The position numbers and the translations under genes were made by a program. The notes beneath the pieces were generated by a model, which saw only the letters and a program-made list of their open reading frames with translations, was not told the origin of the DNA and ran no database searches. 64,000 bases of DNA from Paraburkholderia nodosa DSM 21604 (GTDB lineage Bacteria; Pseudomonadota; Gammaproteobacteria; Burkholderiales; Burkholderiaceae), in contig NZ_JAFA01000046.1 in NCBI RefSeq assembly GCF_000519185.1, forward strand, positions 2,717 through 66,716, written 5' to 3'. Within the stretch, counting starts at the first letter, position 1, and every line of letters starts with the position of its first letter. Below are positions 42,589-51,305 of the stretch, in pieces.

Positions 42589-44145
42589 ATGGCATTTGGG
42601 TTTCCGCTATCAACAATCAGGCGCAGCGCCTTCATCGCGCTCCACCGTGCCTCGAGTCAAGGGTTCGCAGTCGTCCTGATCATCTGCGCAGGTACCTCGC
42701 TCGCTCTTGCAGGTCCGCCCGAAATTGCTTCGAGCCGCAGTCTTTCGTTTGAACGCACCGTCTGGCAGCAATTGACGGACTGGCTTGCTGGTCCATCGGC
42801 GCCCCCGATTCGCTTTGGCTCAGCCTGCGTGTCCATCCCGCAGTTGCCCCTAGTTCCCGCAGCTGTCGCCGGACCGGTCGCCGGTCCGATGCCTCTACTG
42901 ACTAGTACTTGCGATTCGTTCGACGTCACGCGTGCCGATGTAAACGGCGCCGCGGCTGCAACGGACAGTTCGGCGCCGAACGTTGTGACGCTGCTTAGGG
43001 AACTGCGGTGGCAAATCAACGACCACGCGGCGGCAGTTCGAAGCGGGTTTCCGGCCTCTGACGCGGTGGCCGATATCGCTTCGCGGGTCGACCGGGCGAA
43101 GCAGTCGCCTGAATTACCAACGATGTCGCCCCCGGGTTGCTCGCTGGGTGGGGGTTGCGAAACGCAAGCGATCGCGCCTTCGATGGGCACCGACACACCC
43201 GCCTCGGTGCGGCCTTCGGCGAGCATTGCTACGCGGCGTTCCTCGGTATGGACCATATTGCGCTTTGTATTGTGGCCGATCCTGGTGGCGGTTTTGGTCG
43301 TTATTGTCGGTTGGGCCCTCAAAAGGTGGTTTCGCTACGACAAGTCGCTGCTGCGTGCTGCACGTGCAGGGCTGCGTCGCGGCGAGTTCCATGTTGAGTA
43401 CCAACCCATCGTTGGCGTCAGGCGAGCCCGGTGCGTTGGCGTCGACGCGTTGTTGCGATGGGACAACCAGAAGTACGGGGCGCTGGGCCCCGGTCACTAT
43501 ATGAAGTTCATCGAGAACAGTAATTTGATCGGACCGATGACGCGATTCGTCCTGTCGCGTTCCGCTCAGGAGCTGCGGGAAATCGGCGCTCCGAAATCGC
43601 TCTACCTGGGCGTTACCGCTCCTGCGTCTTACCTGGTAAGTTCCGCGTTCGTCGCAGTTCTGGGCGACGTTGACTCCCTCGGTCTTCCGCCGCTAATACT
43701 AAAGATCGGGGCAGGCAGCGCGAAGAAGTTGAAAAAACGTCTCATCCCGATGATGGCGCAGGCGCGCGCTAAAGGAATGCGTTTTGCCCTGTCGGCCGTG
43801 CGTCCCACTGACGTCGGACCTGAACTGCCGGCAGACATGACCTTTGAGATGATGAAGATTGACAGGGACGTGCTGGGAATGGATCCCAATGAGCGCTCCA
43901 CACTGATCAGTGCATTGACGAGCATGGGCCACGATATGGACGCCGTGGTCGTTGTCGAAGGCATAGAGAACGCGGTGCACCACAACGTCGCGCGGGCGAG
44001 CCGTGCCGAGTTTGGTCAAGGGTTCTTCTATAGCCGTGCACTCGGCGCCAGCCGGCTGAAGGTATTTCTCGAGACCGCCAACGCCCCGTCCTCAAAGCCG
44101 GCGGGAGCCGCAACCGTGCTCGGCTGGCGGGTTCGAAACTTCTAA
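42589..44145 (+). CDS. Membrane protein with large periplasmic part and degenerate EAL domain
   Basis: A 518-residue protein. A first membrane segment at about 26-43 is followed by a proline/alanine-rich periplasmic region with four cysteines (80, 108, 184, 190), a second helix at about 221-243 and an EAL domain from 262. It aligns well with the EAL protein at 37964 (GLRRGEFHVEYQPIVGV), but the catalytic set is destroyed: EAL is DAL (286-288), the Asn position is Thr (LGVTAPASY), LELTERS is LKIGAGS, and LDDFGTG is LSAVRPTD. Lys423, Glu457 and Gln477 remain. It cannot be a phosphodiesterase but may bind nucleotide or partners. The ATG at 42589 is the best start, though its RBS is poor. Confidence 0.82.
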   Translation: MAFGFPLSTIRRSAFIALHRASSQGFAVVLIICAGTSLALAGPPEIASSRSLSFERTVWQQLTDWLAGPSAPPIRFGSACVSIPQLPLVPAAVAGPVAGPMPLLTSTCDSFDVTRADVNGAAAATDSSAPNVVTLLRELRWQINDHAAAVRSGFPASDAVADIASRVDRAKQSPELPTMSPPGCSLGGGCETQAIAPSMGTDTPASVRPSASIATRRSSVWTILRFVLWPILVAVLVVIVGWALKRWFRYDKSLLRAARAGLRRGEFHVEYQPIVGVRRARCVGVDALLRWDNQKYGALGPGHYMKFIENSNLIGPMTRFVLSRSAQELREIGAPKSLYLGVTAPASYLVSSAFVAVLGDVDSLGLPPLILKIGAGSAKKLKKRLIPMMAQARAKGMRFALSAVRPTDVGPELPADMTFEMMKIDRDVLGMDPNERSTLISALTSMGHDMDAVVVVEGIENAVHHNVARASRAEFGQGFFYSRALGASRLKVFLETANAPSSKPAGAATVLGWRVRNF

Positions 44146-44210
44146 GCGAAGCGTTCCACCCGCAACCGTAGCAGGTCGGGACAGCTTCATTTAATTAGCA
44201 TGACACAATA

Positions 44211-45683
44211 ATGAAGCGCTATCTCCAACTGGCGGCGGAGTTCGAAAGCCTGATTGCGAACGGTACGCTTGAGCCGGGTATGCGACTTCCGTCGGTGCGC
44301 CAGGCGAGTAGTTCGTACCGCGTCAGCCCTTCAACCGTTTTCCAGGCTTACTACACGCTCGAACGACGACGCCTGATCGTCGCGAGACCCCGGTCGGGTT
44401 ATTTCGTCGCGGGCCGGCCCGCGCCAACGAAATCACTAACGATTGTTTCGAAGCGCAGTATTGAGGAGGCTGATGGTGACAGCCTGATTATCCGCTTCAT
44501 GAAGGCTCAACGTCGATGCACGCATGCGGGGCTTGGCGCTTCGGAGCCAAGTGCCCAGCTGTTCCCGTTTGGCCGGATATCACGCTCGTTGACTGCAGCA
44601 ACTCGGAGGATGGCGAGTTCCCGGAGCGCCTTGTCGGCGGGAGAGGCGGAAGCAGATCTGCGTCGCCAGATCGCCCTGCGCTACGTTGTCACAGGTGTTA
44701 CGGTCCCAATCGAAGAGATTGTTGTGACGAGTGGCGCGCTCGATGCACTGATACTCTGTCTGCAGGTTCTGACGCGGCCTGGCGACACCATCGCAATAGA
44801 ACGGCCCGCTTTCCATGCTGTGCAAGATGCGGTTCGGCGCCTGCATCTGAAGGCCGTGGAAATCCCTGTCGATCCACACCGTGGACTCGACCTCGGCGTA
44901 TTAGCGGAGGCGTTGCGGCAGCATCCGGTACGGGCTTGCTGGTTTATGACGACGCTGCACCAGCCTACCGGCGCGACGCTCTCCGATGAACGGAAGGAGG
45001 CGCTCGTAAGGTTGCTGGCAAAACATGACGTGCCGCTCATCGAGGACGACGTATTCCGCGAACTGTATTTTGGCTTGACGCCGGCATATCCGGCGAAGCG
45101 CTTTGATTCTGAAGGTCTCGTGCTGCACTGCGGTTCGTTTTCGAAGAGCCTTGCGCCTGGACTGCGCCTCGGCTGGGTAGCGGCGGGGCGATACGCCGCG
45201 AGAATTGAGCACGCGCGTTGGCTGACGATGGCGCCGGCGTCTGTGCCCGTGCAATGCGCAATTGCCGGCTACCTTGAGCATGGAGACTACGACCGGCTTC
45301 TGCGCAAACTGCGCCGCGAACTGGCGTCTCTTCAGACCCGGATGGTGGCTGCGGTCGTCAGGTACTTCCCTAAAGGGACACTGGTGGTCCGGCCACCGGG
45401 CGGATTCTTTCTATGGGTGCAACTTCCAGAAGGAGTCGAGGCAGTGCAGTTGTTCGAGATGGCGGAAGCGCACGAAATCGCGATAGCACCCGGTGCAATA
45501 TTTTCATGCAGCCGCGAATTCCGCCGTCACATCCGGCTTAACTATGGCCGTCCCTGGACCCCCGACGTTGAAAAGGAGTTGCACACCTTGGGCATGCTGG
45601 CGAGGCGAGCAATGGCTGAGCAACGGACAGCCCGACATACCAAGCGCGAAGGAGCGGAATCAATAGCAGACGAGGAGCCATGA
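44211..45683 (+). CDS. MocR-family regulator (GntR HTH fused to aminotransferase-like domain), copy 2
   Basis: A 490-residue paralogue of the protein at 40890-42341. The HTH (1-68) has LPSVRQASSSYRVSPSTVFQ and AYYTLERRRLIVARPRSGYF. The PLP domain has TSGALDALILCLQVLTRPGD, TLHQPTGATLS, EDDVFRELYFG, the PLP lysine in HCGSFSKSLAPG and the carboxylate-binding Arg in IRLNYGRPW. It follows the degenerate EAL gene by 65 bases and may be co-transcribed. Two MocR genes flanking a dead EAL gene suggest duplication of an EAL-MocR unit. Confidence 0.93.
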   Translation: MKRYLQLAAEFESLIANGTLEPGMRLPSVRQASSSYRVSPSTVFQAYYTLERRRLIVARPRSGYFVAGRPAPTKSLTIVSKRSIEEADGDSLIIRFMKAQRRCTHAGLGASEPSAQLFPFGRISRSLTAATRRMASSRSALSAGEAEADLRRQIALRYVVTGVTVPIEEIVVTSGALDALILCLQVLTRPGDTIAIERPAFHAVQDAVRRLHLKAVEIPVDPHRGLDLGVLAEALRQHPVRACWFMTTLHQPTGATLSDERKEALVRLLAKHDVPLIEDDVFRELYFGLTPAYPAKRFDSEGLVLHCGSFSKSLAPGLRLGWVAAGRYAARIEHARWLTMAPASVPVQCAIAGYLEHGDYDRLLRKLRRELASLQTRMVAAVVRYFPKGTLVVRPPGGFFLWVQLPEGVEAVQLFEMAEAHEIAIAPGAIFSCSREFRRHIRLNYGRPWTPDVEKELHTLGMLARRAMAEQRTARHTKREGAESIADEEP

Positions 45684-46022
45684 TTGATGGCGACGCCAAC
45701 TGGAGCGCGGAGGATCCGAGGCCGCCTGGACCTGCGCCTGGCGGCAGCTGTGAGAACAGCTGTGGTATCACCAGCGGCAACGGTATAACGGCCGGGTGCT
45801 CCCTGGCAGTCACCCCAGTGAGAGCTTCCAGCTCTTCTCGCCCAATTCTAAAGCCATGTACAGGCGACCGCCTGTAGTCGTATTCTGCCCATGGAGGGCT
45901 GTGTCAGGCGCATCCATTTGCGTGCTCCTTCGGAGAAAACGAGTGTGCAATTTCCGTTTTACTCCAGTCGGGCTTACTTCCGCGGTCCTCCCACATAGCA
46001 CCTACCACCGGGCAGGTCGTCG
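45684..46022. other. Intergenic stretch
   Basis: Contains a seven-base-stem hairpin (CAGCTGT-GAGA-ACAGCTG, 45745-45762) about 60 bases after the MocR stop that could end transcription weakly. No gene is supported. Confidence 0.4.
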
Positions 46023-46379
46023 TTAATGCCTTCGCAGGTGCGCTTCAATTTCGCGCGCATCGAGGGCCGAGAGATCTTCGTTGATCTCTTCGAAAATCAA
46101 GTGACGCGTCCCCTCGCTCAGACGCGCGTGCAGCATCCCGAGAAACTTCGGCTCGACGGCTAAGCGCAATCGCTGATACCGCTGATGGAGCCGTCCCTGT
46201 TCGATGTAGTCGGCGACGGTCCTGGCGAATTTTTCGCGATCCTTCTCGCTCAGCGTCCGAACACCAGGGACGACATTGACGAGGTCTTCGATTTCCCGCA
46301 AGTCCAGTTTAAGTCCCAGTGTCTGGAAGATTCGAGCACGGCTGCCGTCGGCAACGACAACCCAGGTAGTGACAGCCAT
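46023..46379 (-). CDS. Host-attachment-family protein
   Basis: A 118-residue cytoplasmic protein of the Host_attach family (PF10116), beginning MAVTTWVVVADGSRARIFQT and including EKDREKFARTVADYIEQGRL, with an eRF1-like fold expected. The name comes from an Agrobacterium plant-attachment locus; the molecular role is unknown. The start is placed at the conserved MAVTTW with GAGAGG upstream. It lies downstream of an old-yellow-enzyme gene, 88 bases apart and in the same direction. Confidence 0.9.
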   Translation of the reverse strand: MAVTTWVVVADGSRARIFQTLGLKLDLREIEDLVNVVPGVRTLSEKDREKFARTVADYIEQGRLHQRYQRLRLAVEPKFLGMLHARLSEGTRHLIFEEINEDLSALDAREIEAHLRRH

Positions 46380-46467
46380 GATGCGCCTCTCAGTGTGTTT
46401 GGTCGCCGGCTCGGCGGGCATCGCAAATCGTCGCGTCACGCTAGCGAGCTCGCGGGTCGGCAACACT

Positions 46468-47682
46468 CTATCTCCAACGCCCATCGATGACGGACCGTGG
46501 GGCCTCCCCTCGTTCCTGCGCGAGTGACGGATAATCCGTATATCCGCGCTCGCCACCTCCATAGAACGTGGACGGATCCGGCGAGTTGAGCGGAGCGTGC
46601 AACCGCAAGCGTTCCGGCAGGTCGGGATTGGCGATGAACAAGCGTCCGAATGCGATCAGGTCCGCGTTGCCGTCCTCGAGCCATCTTTCCGCACTGCCGC
46701 CGTCGAACCCGCCCGCGACCATCAGCACGCCACGATAGGTGCGGCGTATCATCTCGCTCATGCGTTTCGCGCGCGCCGTGAAAGCGACATCCTCACCGGT
46801 CGCCGCCAGCGCGGGATTGACGATGTGCAAATAAGCCAGCCCGTATCGATTAAGCTTCTCGATGACATAAGAAAAGGTCGCCTCGGGATTGTCATCATGC
46901 ATGTCGTTGAAGGTGCCGAGAGGGGACAGCCGGACGCCGACCTTTTCCGGCCCCCACACGTCGCAAACCGTTTCGATTACCTCGAATAGCAGCTTGGCCC
47001 GACGCTCGCTCGATCCGCCGTATTCGTCCGTGCGGCGGTTCGTGCCGGACAACAGAAACTGATCGAGCAGATACCCGTTCGCTGCGTGCACTTCGACGCC
47101 GTCCATTCCGGCAGCCTTTGCGTTGCGCGCACCCCTGAAGTATTGGCGCACGAGATACGGCATCTCTTCGCCCTGCAGCGCGCGAGGCGCGACGCAGGGC
47201 GCGACGACACCTTCGCCGCGCTCGTTTTCGATGAACGCCTCCGCGTTCGGCCGAACAGCAGAGGGCCCAACGGGCAGCATTTCATCGGGCTGCAACGAGG
47301 GGTGCGATATGCGTCCGACGTGCCACAACTGCATGAACATCAACCCGCCCGCCTCGTGCAAGGCGTCCGCTACGAGCCGCCAGCCTTCGACCTGCTCACG
47401 ACTATGGATCCCAGGCGTCCATGCATAGCCCTGTCCTTGCATCGACACCTGCGTCGCCTCGCTGATGATGAGCGCGGCCGCTGCGCGCTGCGTGTAATAG
47501 CAGGCGTTGAGCTGCGACGGTATGTTGCCTGGTCGGCTCGCACGCGAACGCGTCAGGGGTGCCATCACGACACGATGACGCAGGTTGTACGGTCCGACCT
47601 TTACGGGTTGGAAGAGCTTGCGCAGCGAGACTTGCTCGTCGTGCTGCCCGGCGTCCCCGGGCGCGATTTCCGTCTCAGGCAT
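46468..47682 (-). CDS. Old yellow enzyme family alkene reductase (NemA-like)
   Basis: A 404-residue FMN-dependent NAD(P)H:flavin oxidoreductase that reduces activated C=C bonds or nitro groups. The TIM barrel starts LFQPVKVGPYNLRHRVVMAP, followed by LWHVGRISH, the His/Asn substrate pair and Tyr in GVEVHAANGYLLDQFL, GTNRRTDEYGGS, and FMN-phosphate binding residues in AFGRLFIANPDLPERLR. An N-terminal extension of about 18 residues precedes the usual start, so the true start may be downstream. It belongs to the detoxification/stress set in this region. Confidence 0.93.
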   Translation of the reverse strand: MPETEIAPGDAGQHDEQVSLRKLFQPVKVGPYNLRHRVVMAPLTRSRASRPGNIPSQLNACYYTQRAAAALIISEATQVSMQGQGYAWTPGIHSREQVEGWRLVADALHEAGGLMFMQLWHVGRISHPSLQPDEMLPVGPSAVRPNAEAFIENERGEGVVAPCVAPRALQGEEMPYLVRQYFRGARNAKAAGMDGVEVHAANGYLLDQFLLSGTNRRTDEYGGSSERRAKLLFEVIETVCDVWGPEKVGVRLSPLGTFNDMHDDNPEATFSYVIEKLNRYGLAYLHIVNPALAATGEDVAFTARAKRMSEMIRRTYRGVLMVAGGFDGGSAERWLEDGNADLIAFGRLFIANPDLPERLRLHAPLNSPDPSTFYGGGERGYTDYPSLAQERGEAPRSVIDGRWR

Positions 47683-47788
47683 ATTCGCTCCGTGTGTCTT
47701 TGATTCGCCCCGAAACGTGCTGCCTTAGACGCTTCGATGCGTCGGCGTCAGGTCACATCGACATGATCCCCCTTAGTACCGACGACGA

Positions 47789-47956
47789 CTAAGTTTGCGT
47801 CTTCGGGGGTTGTTCGGGCTCGGGGTGAACGGCAACTGGATCGCTCGCGGGAAAGGTCTCTCCGAGCGCCTCGTCAAGTTGTTCGTCGAGGGTCATCGGC
47901 GCTTCCTGCTCCTCGACTTTCGACTTCCGGATGTCGTCGTGGCTTTCCTTTGTCAT
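47789..47956 (-). CDS. Small acidic hypothetical protein
   Basis: A 55-residue acidic protein reading MTLDEQLDEALGETFPASDP in its middle and ending HPEPEQPPKTQT. This 'LDEAL.ETFPASDPVAV' signature recurs in short uncharacterised proteobacterial proteins. GGAG lies six bases upstream of the ATG, supporting translation. No domain of known function is present. Confidence 0.7.
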   Translation of the reverse strand: MTKESHDDIRKSKVEEQEAPMTLDEQLDEALGETFPASDPVAVHPEPEQPPKTQT

Positions 47957-48355
47957 ATAGCGCTCCATAGGGCACAGCGGAATCTCGCTGTCGCACCGGC
48001 GTTGAGTACATGCAATCACGGTCGTTGGAGACGGAGATCGCCACCTCCATCCCACAGATCAAGAACGCGTCATGACGACATTCGGATCGACGTCACTGAT
48101 CTTCCTTCGGGTTGGCGAGAGATCGGCGCGTGCGTAAAGCAGGAGATGCTCGACACCACGGAGCTCGCGTGCTCGACCGAACCGTGCCTGACAATCTGCT
48201 CGCGAAGGCGTGAGCACTCCCCAATGTCGAACTGCGCGTCGATGTGATCGACATCCACACGGAATAATCCGCATAAATTGTCGCGGTGCCGATCCGGCCC
48301 AAATGCAAACTTCAACGGAATTCAAGATCACAACCCTGATGCAGCGCAGCGATAC
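47957..48355. other. Intergenic stretch with a decayed short reading frame
   Basis: On the plus strand around 48176-48266 a frame reads LDRTVPDNLLAKA, a stop, then ALPNVELRVDVIDIHTE and a final stop. It reads like the end of a small protein gene broken by one nonsense codon. The upstream part (IRIDVTDLPSGWREIGAC) is in another frame. The family is not recognised. Confidence 0.35.
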
Positions 48356-48886
48356 TTATGCCGTCGTACCACTGCTGTTCAGGCTCTCTAGCGCCTTCCT
48401 CAGGCGCTCCTCCTGATCGTTCGTGAGAGACGTCTTTAATACCTTTCCGCCGAAAGGCTTTAACTCTGGCAGGACCTTGTCGAAATTCACGCGACGCACG
48501 AGGATGAAGAGCGCAGACGAACCCGGCTCAATGTTCTGGCCCGTCGAACGCATGAAATCGTCATCGATTCCATAGTCCGAGAGCGCGCCCGACAATGCGC
48601 CCGTGCCAGCACCAATGGCCATGCCTGCTGCCAGCCCGACGAGGGGATTGAGCAACATGAGCCCAACCAGCGCACCAAATAGACCACCCCAAGCCGCGCC
48701 ACTGACAGCGCCGATCTTGACGAGATCGACGGCTTGCTTGAGGTGTACCTTGCCCTTCGCGCTACGGACCACGATGCAGGCATCCTCAAGGTCGATCAGA
48801 TGTTCCTTTTGCATCTGTTGAAGTTTGGTCAACACCTGGTCGGCTGTCTCTTCGCCTTTGAAGCTTACAACGACTAGATCGCTCAT
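48356..48886 (-). CDS. DUF1269 domain membrane protein
   Basis: A 176-residue protein. A soluble first part (MSDLVVVSFKGEETADQVLT ... DACIVVRSAKGKVHLKQAVD) is followed by a glycine-zipper hairpin (about 60-97, AAWGGLFGALVGLMLLNPLV) and a C-terminal part (ALFILVRRVNFDKVLPELKP). This is the DUF1269 layout. Members are common in stress-related gene sets and may sit in the inner membrane; no activity is known. Start supported by AGGAGAAAA before the ATG. Confidence 0.9.
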   Translation of the reverse strand: MSDLVVVSFKGEETADQVLTKLQQMQKEHLIDLEDACIVVRSAKGKVHLKQAVDLVKIGAVSGAAWGGLFGALVGLMLLNPLVGLAAGMAIGAGTGALSGALSDYGIDDDFMRSTGQNIEPGSSALFILVRRVNFDKVLPELKPFGGKVLKTSLTNDQEERLRKALESLNSSGTTA

Positions 48887-49309
48887 CGATTTTCTCCTTT
48901 TCTCTGGGAAATAATCCGAGACCCTTCCCCTGGAAGATGGACGAATTTATGCTCAGCGCCGCGCGCGAGCCGGTCGATCGCACCGCAAAGCAGCTCCGTT
49001 GCCGGCCAACCTTGCATATGCCGCCCGGCGCGCACCCTGGAACTTTGACAGGGCCATTGACGCGACGACGATGGCATCAAGACTAGATTCTTGCGGCCTG
49101 CACTTCTTCCTCATTCCTGCAGGACGTGTCGGATCTCTGCGCTTCTGCTGTGCGGCTTTCAGATGTGAACGGACAGCAGCATTACGCAAAAACTGCACAG
49201 GCGTAGGGAAGAAAATCGGCCCGGCGCGCCCTACCGTGGACGAATGCGTGCGGTGCGGGGCGTAGCCCGCGCGCGTGTTAGTCCATTAACAAACCAACGA
49301 GGAGCAGCA
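48887..49309. other. Intergenic stretch between divergent stress genes
   Basis: Separates the DUF1269 gene (minus) from the BON gene (plus) and must hold both promoters. No clear operator or gene was recognised. Confidence 0.4.
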
Positions 49310-49963
49310 ATGAGAACCGACGAAGACATCAAACGAGATGTGGAGTACGAATTGAAGTGGGATCCGGACATCGATCCATCTGATATCGGGGTAGCGGTCA
49401 AGGACGGCGCGGTCACATTGTCTGGTTTCGCACGCAGCTTCCGGCAAAGGACAAAGGCCGCGGAGGACGCGACGCGCGTACGTGGCGTCAGGGGAGTCGC
49501 AAACGATGTGGAGGTGCGGTTGCCTCTGATCAACAAGCGGCCCGATCCGGAGATCGTGCGCGAGATCATTGCCGAACTGAAGGCCGAGGTGCCTTATGCG
49601 GCGGAAGATATCAAGGCAGTCGTCAGGGACGGACACGTGACGCTGAAGGGCGAAGTCGAATGGGACTACCAGCGCCGCCGCGCGGCCGACACGGCGCTGC
49701 GGGTGAGCGGCGTCACCGGCGTGACGAACGAGATCGAAATCAAGCCGAAGGTCAAACCCGAGGACCTCAAGCACAAGATCGACGACGCATTCAAGCGCAA
49801 CGCGGAAGTTGACGCACAGCACATCACGGTGGAGGCCGAAGGCAATAAGGTCGTCCTGCGCGGCACGGTCCGCTCATGGGCTGAGCGCGAGGAGGCCGAG
49901 CGGATCGCATGGCTTGCCCCCGGTGTGATGCGGGTCGACAACCGGATTACCATCGAATACTGA
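49310..49963 (+). CDS. Triple BON-domain protein
   Basis: A 217-residue protein of three consecutive BON domains at about 1-70 (VKDGAVTLSGFARSFRQRTK), 77-145 (VRDGHVTLKGEVEWDYQRRR) and 150-217 (VEAEGNKVVLRGTVRSWAER). BON domains bind membrane phospholipids and support envelope stability; osmotic-stress proteins of the OsmY type use them. This one has no signal peptide, so it should remain cytoplasmic, unlike OsmY. A good GAGGAGC site precedes the ATG. Confidence 0.92.
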   Translation: MRTDEDIKRDVEYELKWDPDIDPSDIGVAVKDGAVTLSGFARSFRQRTKAAEDATRVRGVRGVANDVEVRLPLINKRPDPEIVREIIAELKAEVPYAAEDIKAVVRDGHVTLKGEVEWDYQRRRAADTALRVSGVTGVTNEIEIKPKVKPEDLKHKIDDAFKRNAEVDAQHITVEAEGNKVVLRGTVRSWAEREEAERIAWLAPGVMRVDNRITIEY

Positions 49964-50149
49964 CAGGCCACTGGAGGCCGGGCGGCTCGCTTGCGTAGCG
50001 GATGGCCGAGGGAAAGAGGGACACGGCACCAAAATCCGCAAACGCCCTCAGCACACTTGACTGCCCCCTATACCGCCAGGACGACTTGGATCGATGACAC
50101 CGTTCTTCGGCTCCTTGCGACGCGAATCCGAGAGCTCGCAAGGTTGGTC

Positions 50150-50400
50150 ATGAAAATCCTGGTGATACTGACTTCACACGACCAGCTCGGCGCTACGGGC
50201 CGGAAAACCGGATTCTGGCTCGAAGAGCTTGCCGCACCCTATTACGTGTTCATGGGACGGCTGGCGTCAAGATGACACTCGCTTCGCCAAAGGCGGCAGC
50301 ACCCTCGACCCCAAGAGCGACGATCCGGATTCACAAACCGAAGCGACGTGGCGTTTCAAGACTCTGATTCATACGCGAGCGGGAAGTCCCGCGGTCATGG
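50150..50400 (+). pseudogene. DJ-1/PfpI-family protein, N-terminal frameshifted fragment
   Basis: The frame from the ATG at 50150 reads MKILVILTSHDQLGATGRKT and GFWLEELAAPYYVF, the hallmark start of DJ-1/PfpI (class I glutamine amidotransferase-like) proteins, and then hits a stop. In another frame homology resumes as FAKGGSTLDPKSDDPDSQTE and ATWRFK, so about ten residues were deleted and the frame lost. The catalytic cysteine region and the C-terminal half are missing. The convergent AraC-family gene beginning at 51248 may be its former regulator. Confidence 0.8.
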
Positions 50401-50426
50401 TTTTGCTCGCAACTTCCCAAAATTAA

Positions 50427-51248
50427 TCAGCTACCGACGTTTCGGTGGGCAAGCCGGAATGCGCGAGGCGTCACACCGGCATGTCGATGAAACACGGCGG
50501 TGAAATGCTGCTGAGTCTGGAACCCCGCGCGCGCCCCAACCTCAACCAAGGGAATGGTCTCCTCGCACAACATCGTCCTGGCAAACTTCACTCGTTCGAG
50601 TGTCACGTACAGATGGGGCGGACTACCTGTCGTCGCTTTGAAAACGTGTGCAAAGTTTGAGGCACTCATGTGCACCAGCACCGCGAGTTGGTCGACAAGA
50701 ATATTTTCGGCGATGTGCTCATGAACGAAGACTTGAATGCGAGTCAGCATTTGACGGGTAAATAGCGTGTCCGGCTCGGCCGCACCAGCACAGTGCCCGT
50801 ACCGGAGAGCGATGTGCACCGAGATGACATCGGCAAAAGCGTCGGCGCAGGCAGCGTCGATGAGATCCGCGTCATGCAAAGCACCCAATGTATCTACGGC
50901 CTCCCGTAGGAACGGATCCCAAGACGTAGACCATATCGGGACTGCGCGAAACGCCTCTTGCGAGACTTGCCCAAGTACGTCTGATTTGAGGGCGATAACC
51001 CATCCGCTGGGATCGCTGGCAGCGATCGTGGCCAACGTCGCCCTCGTCGGAATAACTGCGGAAAATGGTGTACAGATCAGGATGGCGTGACTCTTTCCGC
51101 GGTCATCGCAGCCCACGGCACGCACGACAGTTGGACCTGTCGGTACAATCAACTGAAATCCCGGCAGTAGACTCACCCGCCGGTCGGTAAAAGCGACGTT
51201 CATCGGTTGGCAGCGTAATCCGTGATCCGGGGTCGTGGCTTGATTCAT
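50427..51248 (-). CDS. AraC-family regulator
   Basis: A 273-residue protein whose last 100 residues form the double HTH of the AraC family (LAVLVHMSASNFAHVFKATT, GARAGFQTQQHFTAVFHRHA, GVTPRAFRL). The N-terminal part shows a probable cupin-like sensor (LLPGFQLIVPTGP). The start at MNQATTP is uncertain: an upstream in-frame start at 51299 lies almost at the edge of the IS5 element, so the native promoter has been replaced by IS sequence. Next to a dead DJ-1 gene, it may be an orphan. Confidence 0.85.
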   Translation of the reverse strand: MNQATTPDHGLRCQPMNVAFTDRRVSLLPGFQLIVPTGPTVVRAVGCDDRGKSHAILICTPFSAVIPTRATLATIAASDPSGWVIALKSDVLGQVSQEAFRAVPIWSTSWDPFLREAVDTLGALHDADLIDAACADAFADVISVHIALRYGHCAGAAEPDTLFTRQMLTRIQVFVHEHIAENILVDQLAVLVHMSASNFAHVFKATTGSPPHLYVTLERVKFARTMLCEETIPLVEVGARAGFQTQQHFTAVFHRHAGVTPRAFRLAHRNVGS

Positions 51249-51305
51249 GATAAGAAAGGCTCTCGTTTCCACCTCGTCGGTACCGGAAGCGTAGGCCAAG
51301 TCCAG

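Noticed and set aside
45745..45762. CAGCTGT-GAGA-ACAGCTG hairpin as terminator
   Set aside because: Short stem without a U-run and 60 bases past the stop; kept only as a note in the intergenic entry.
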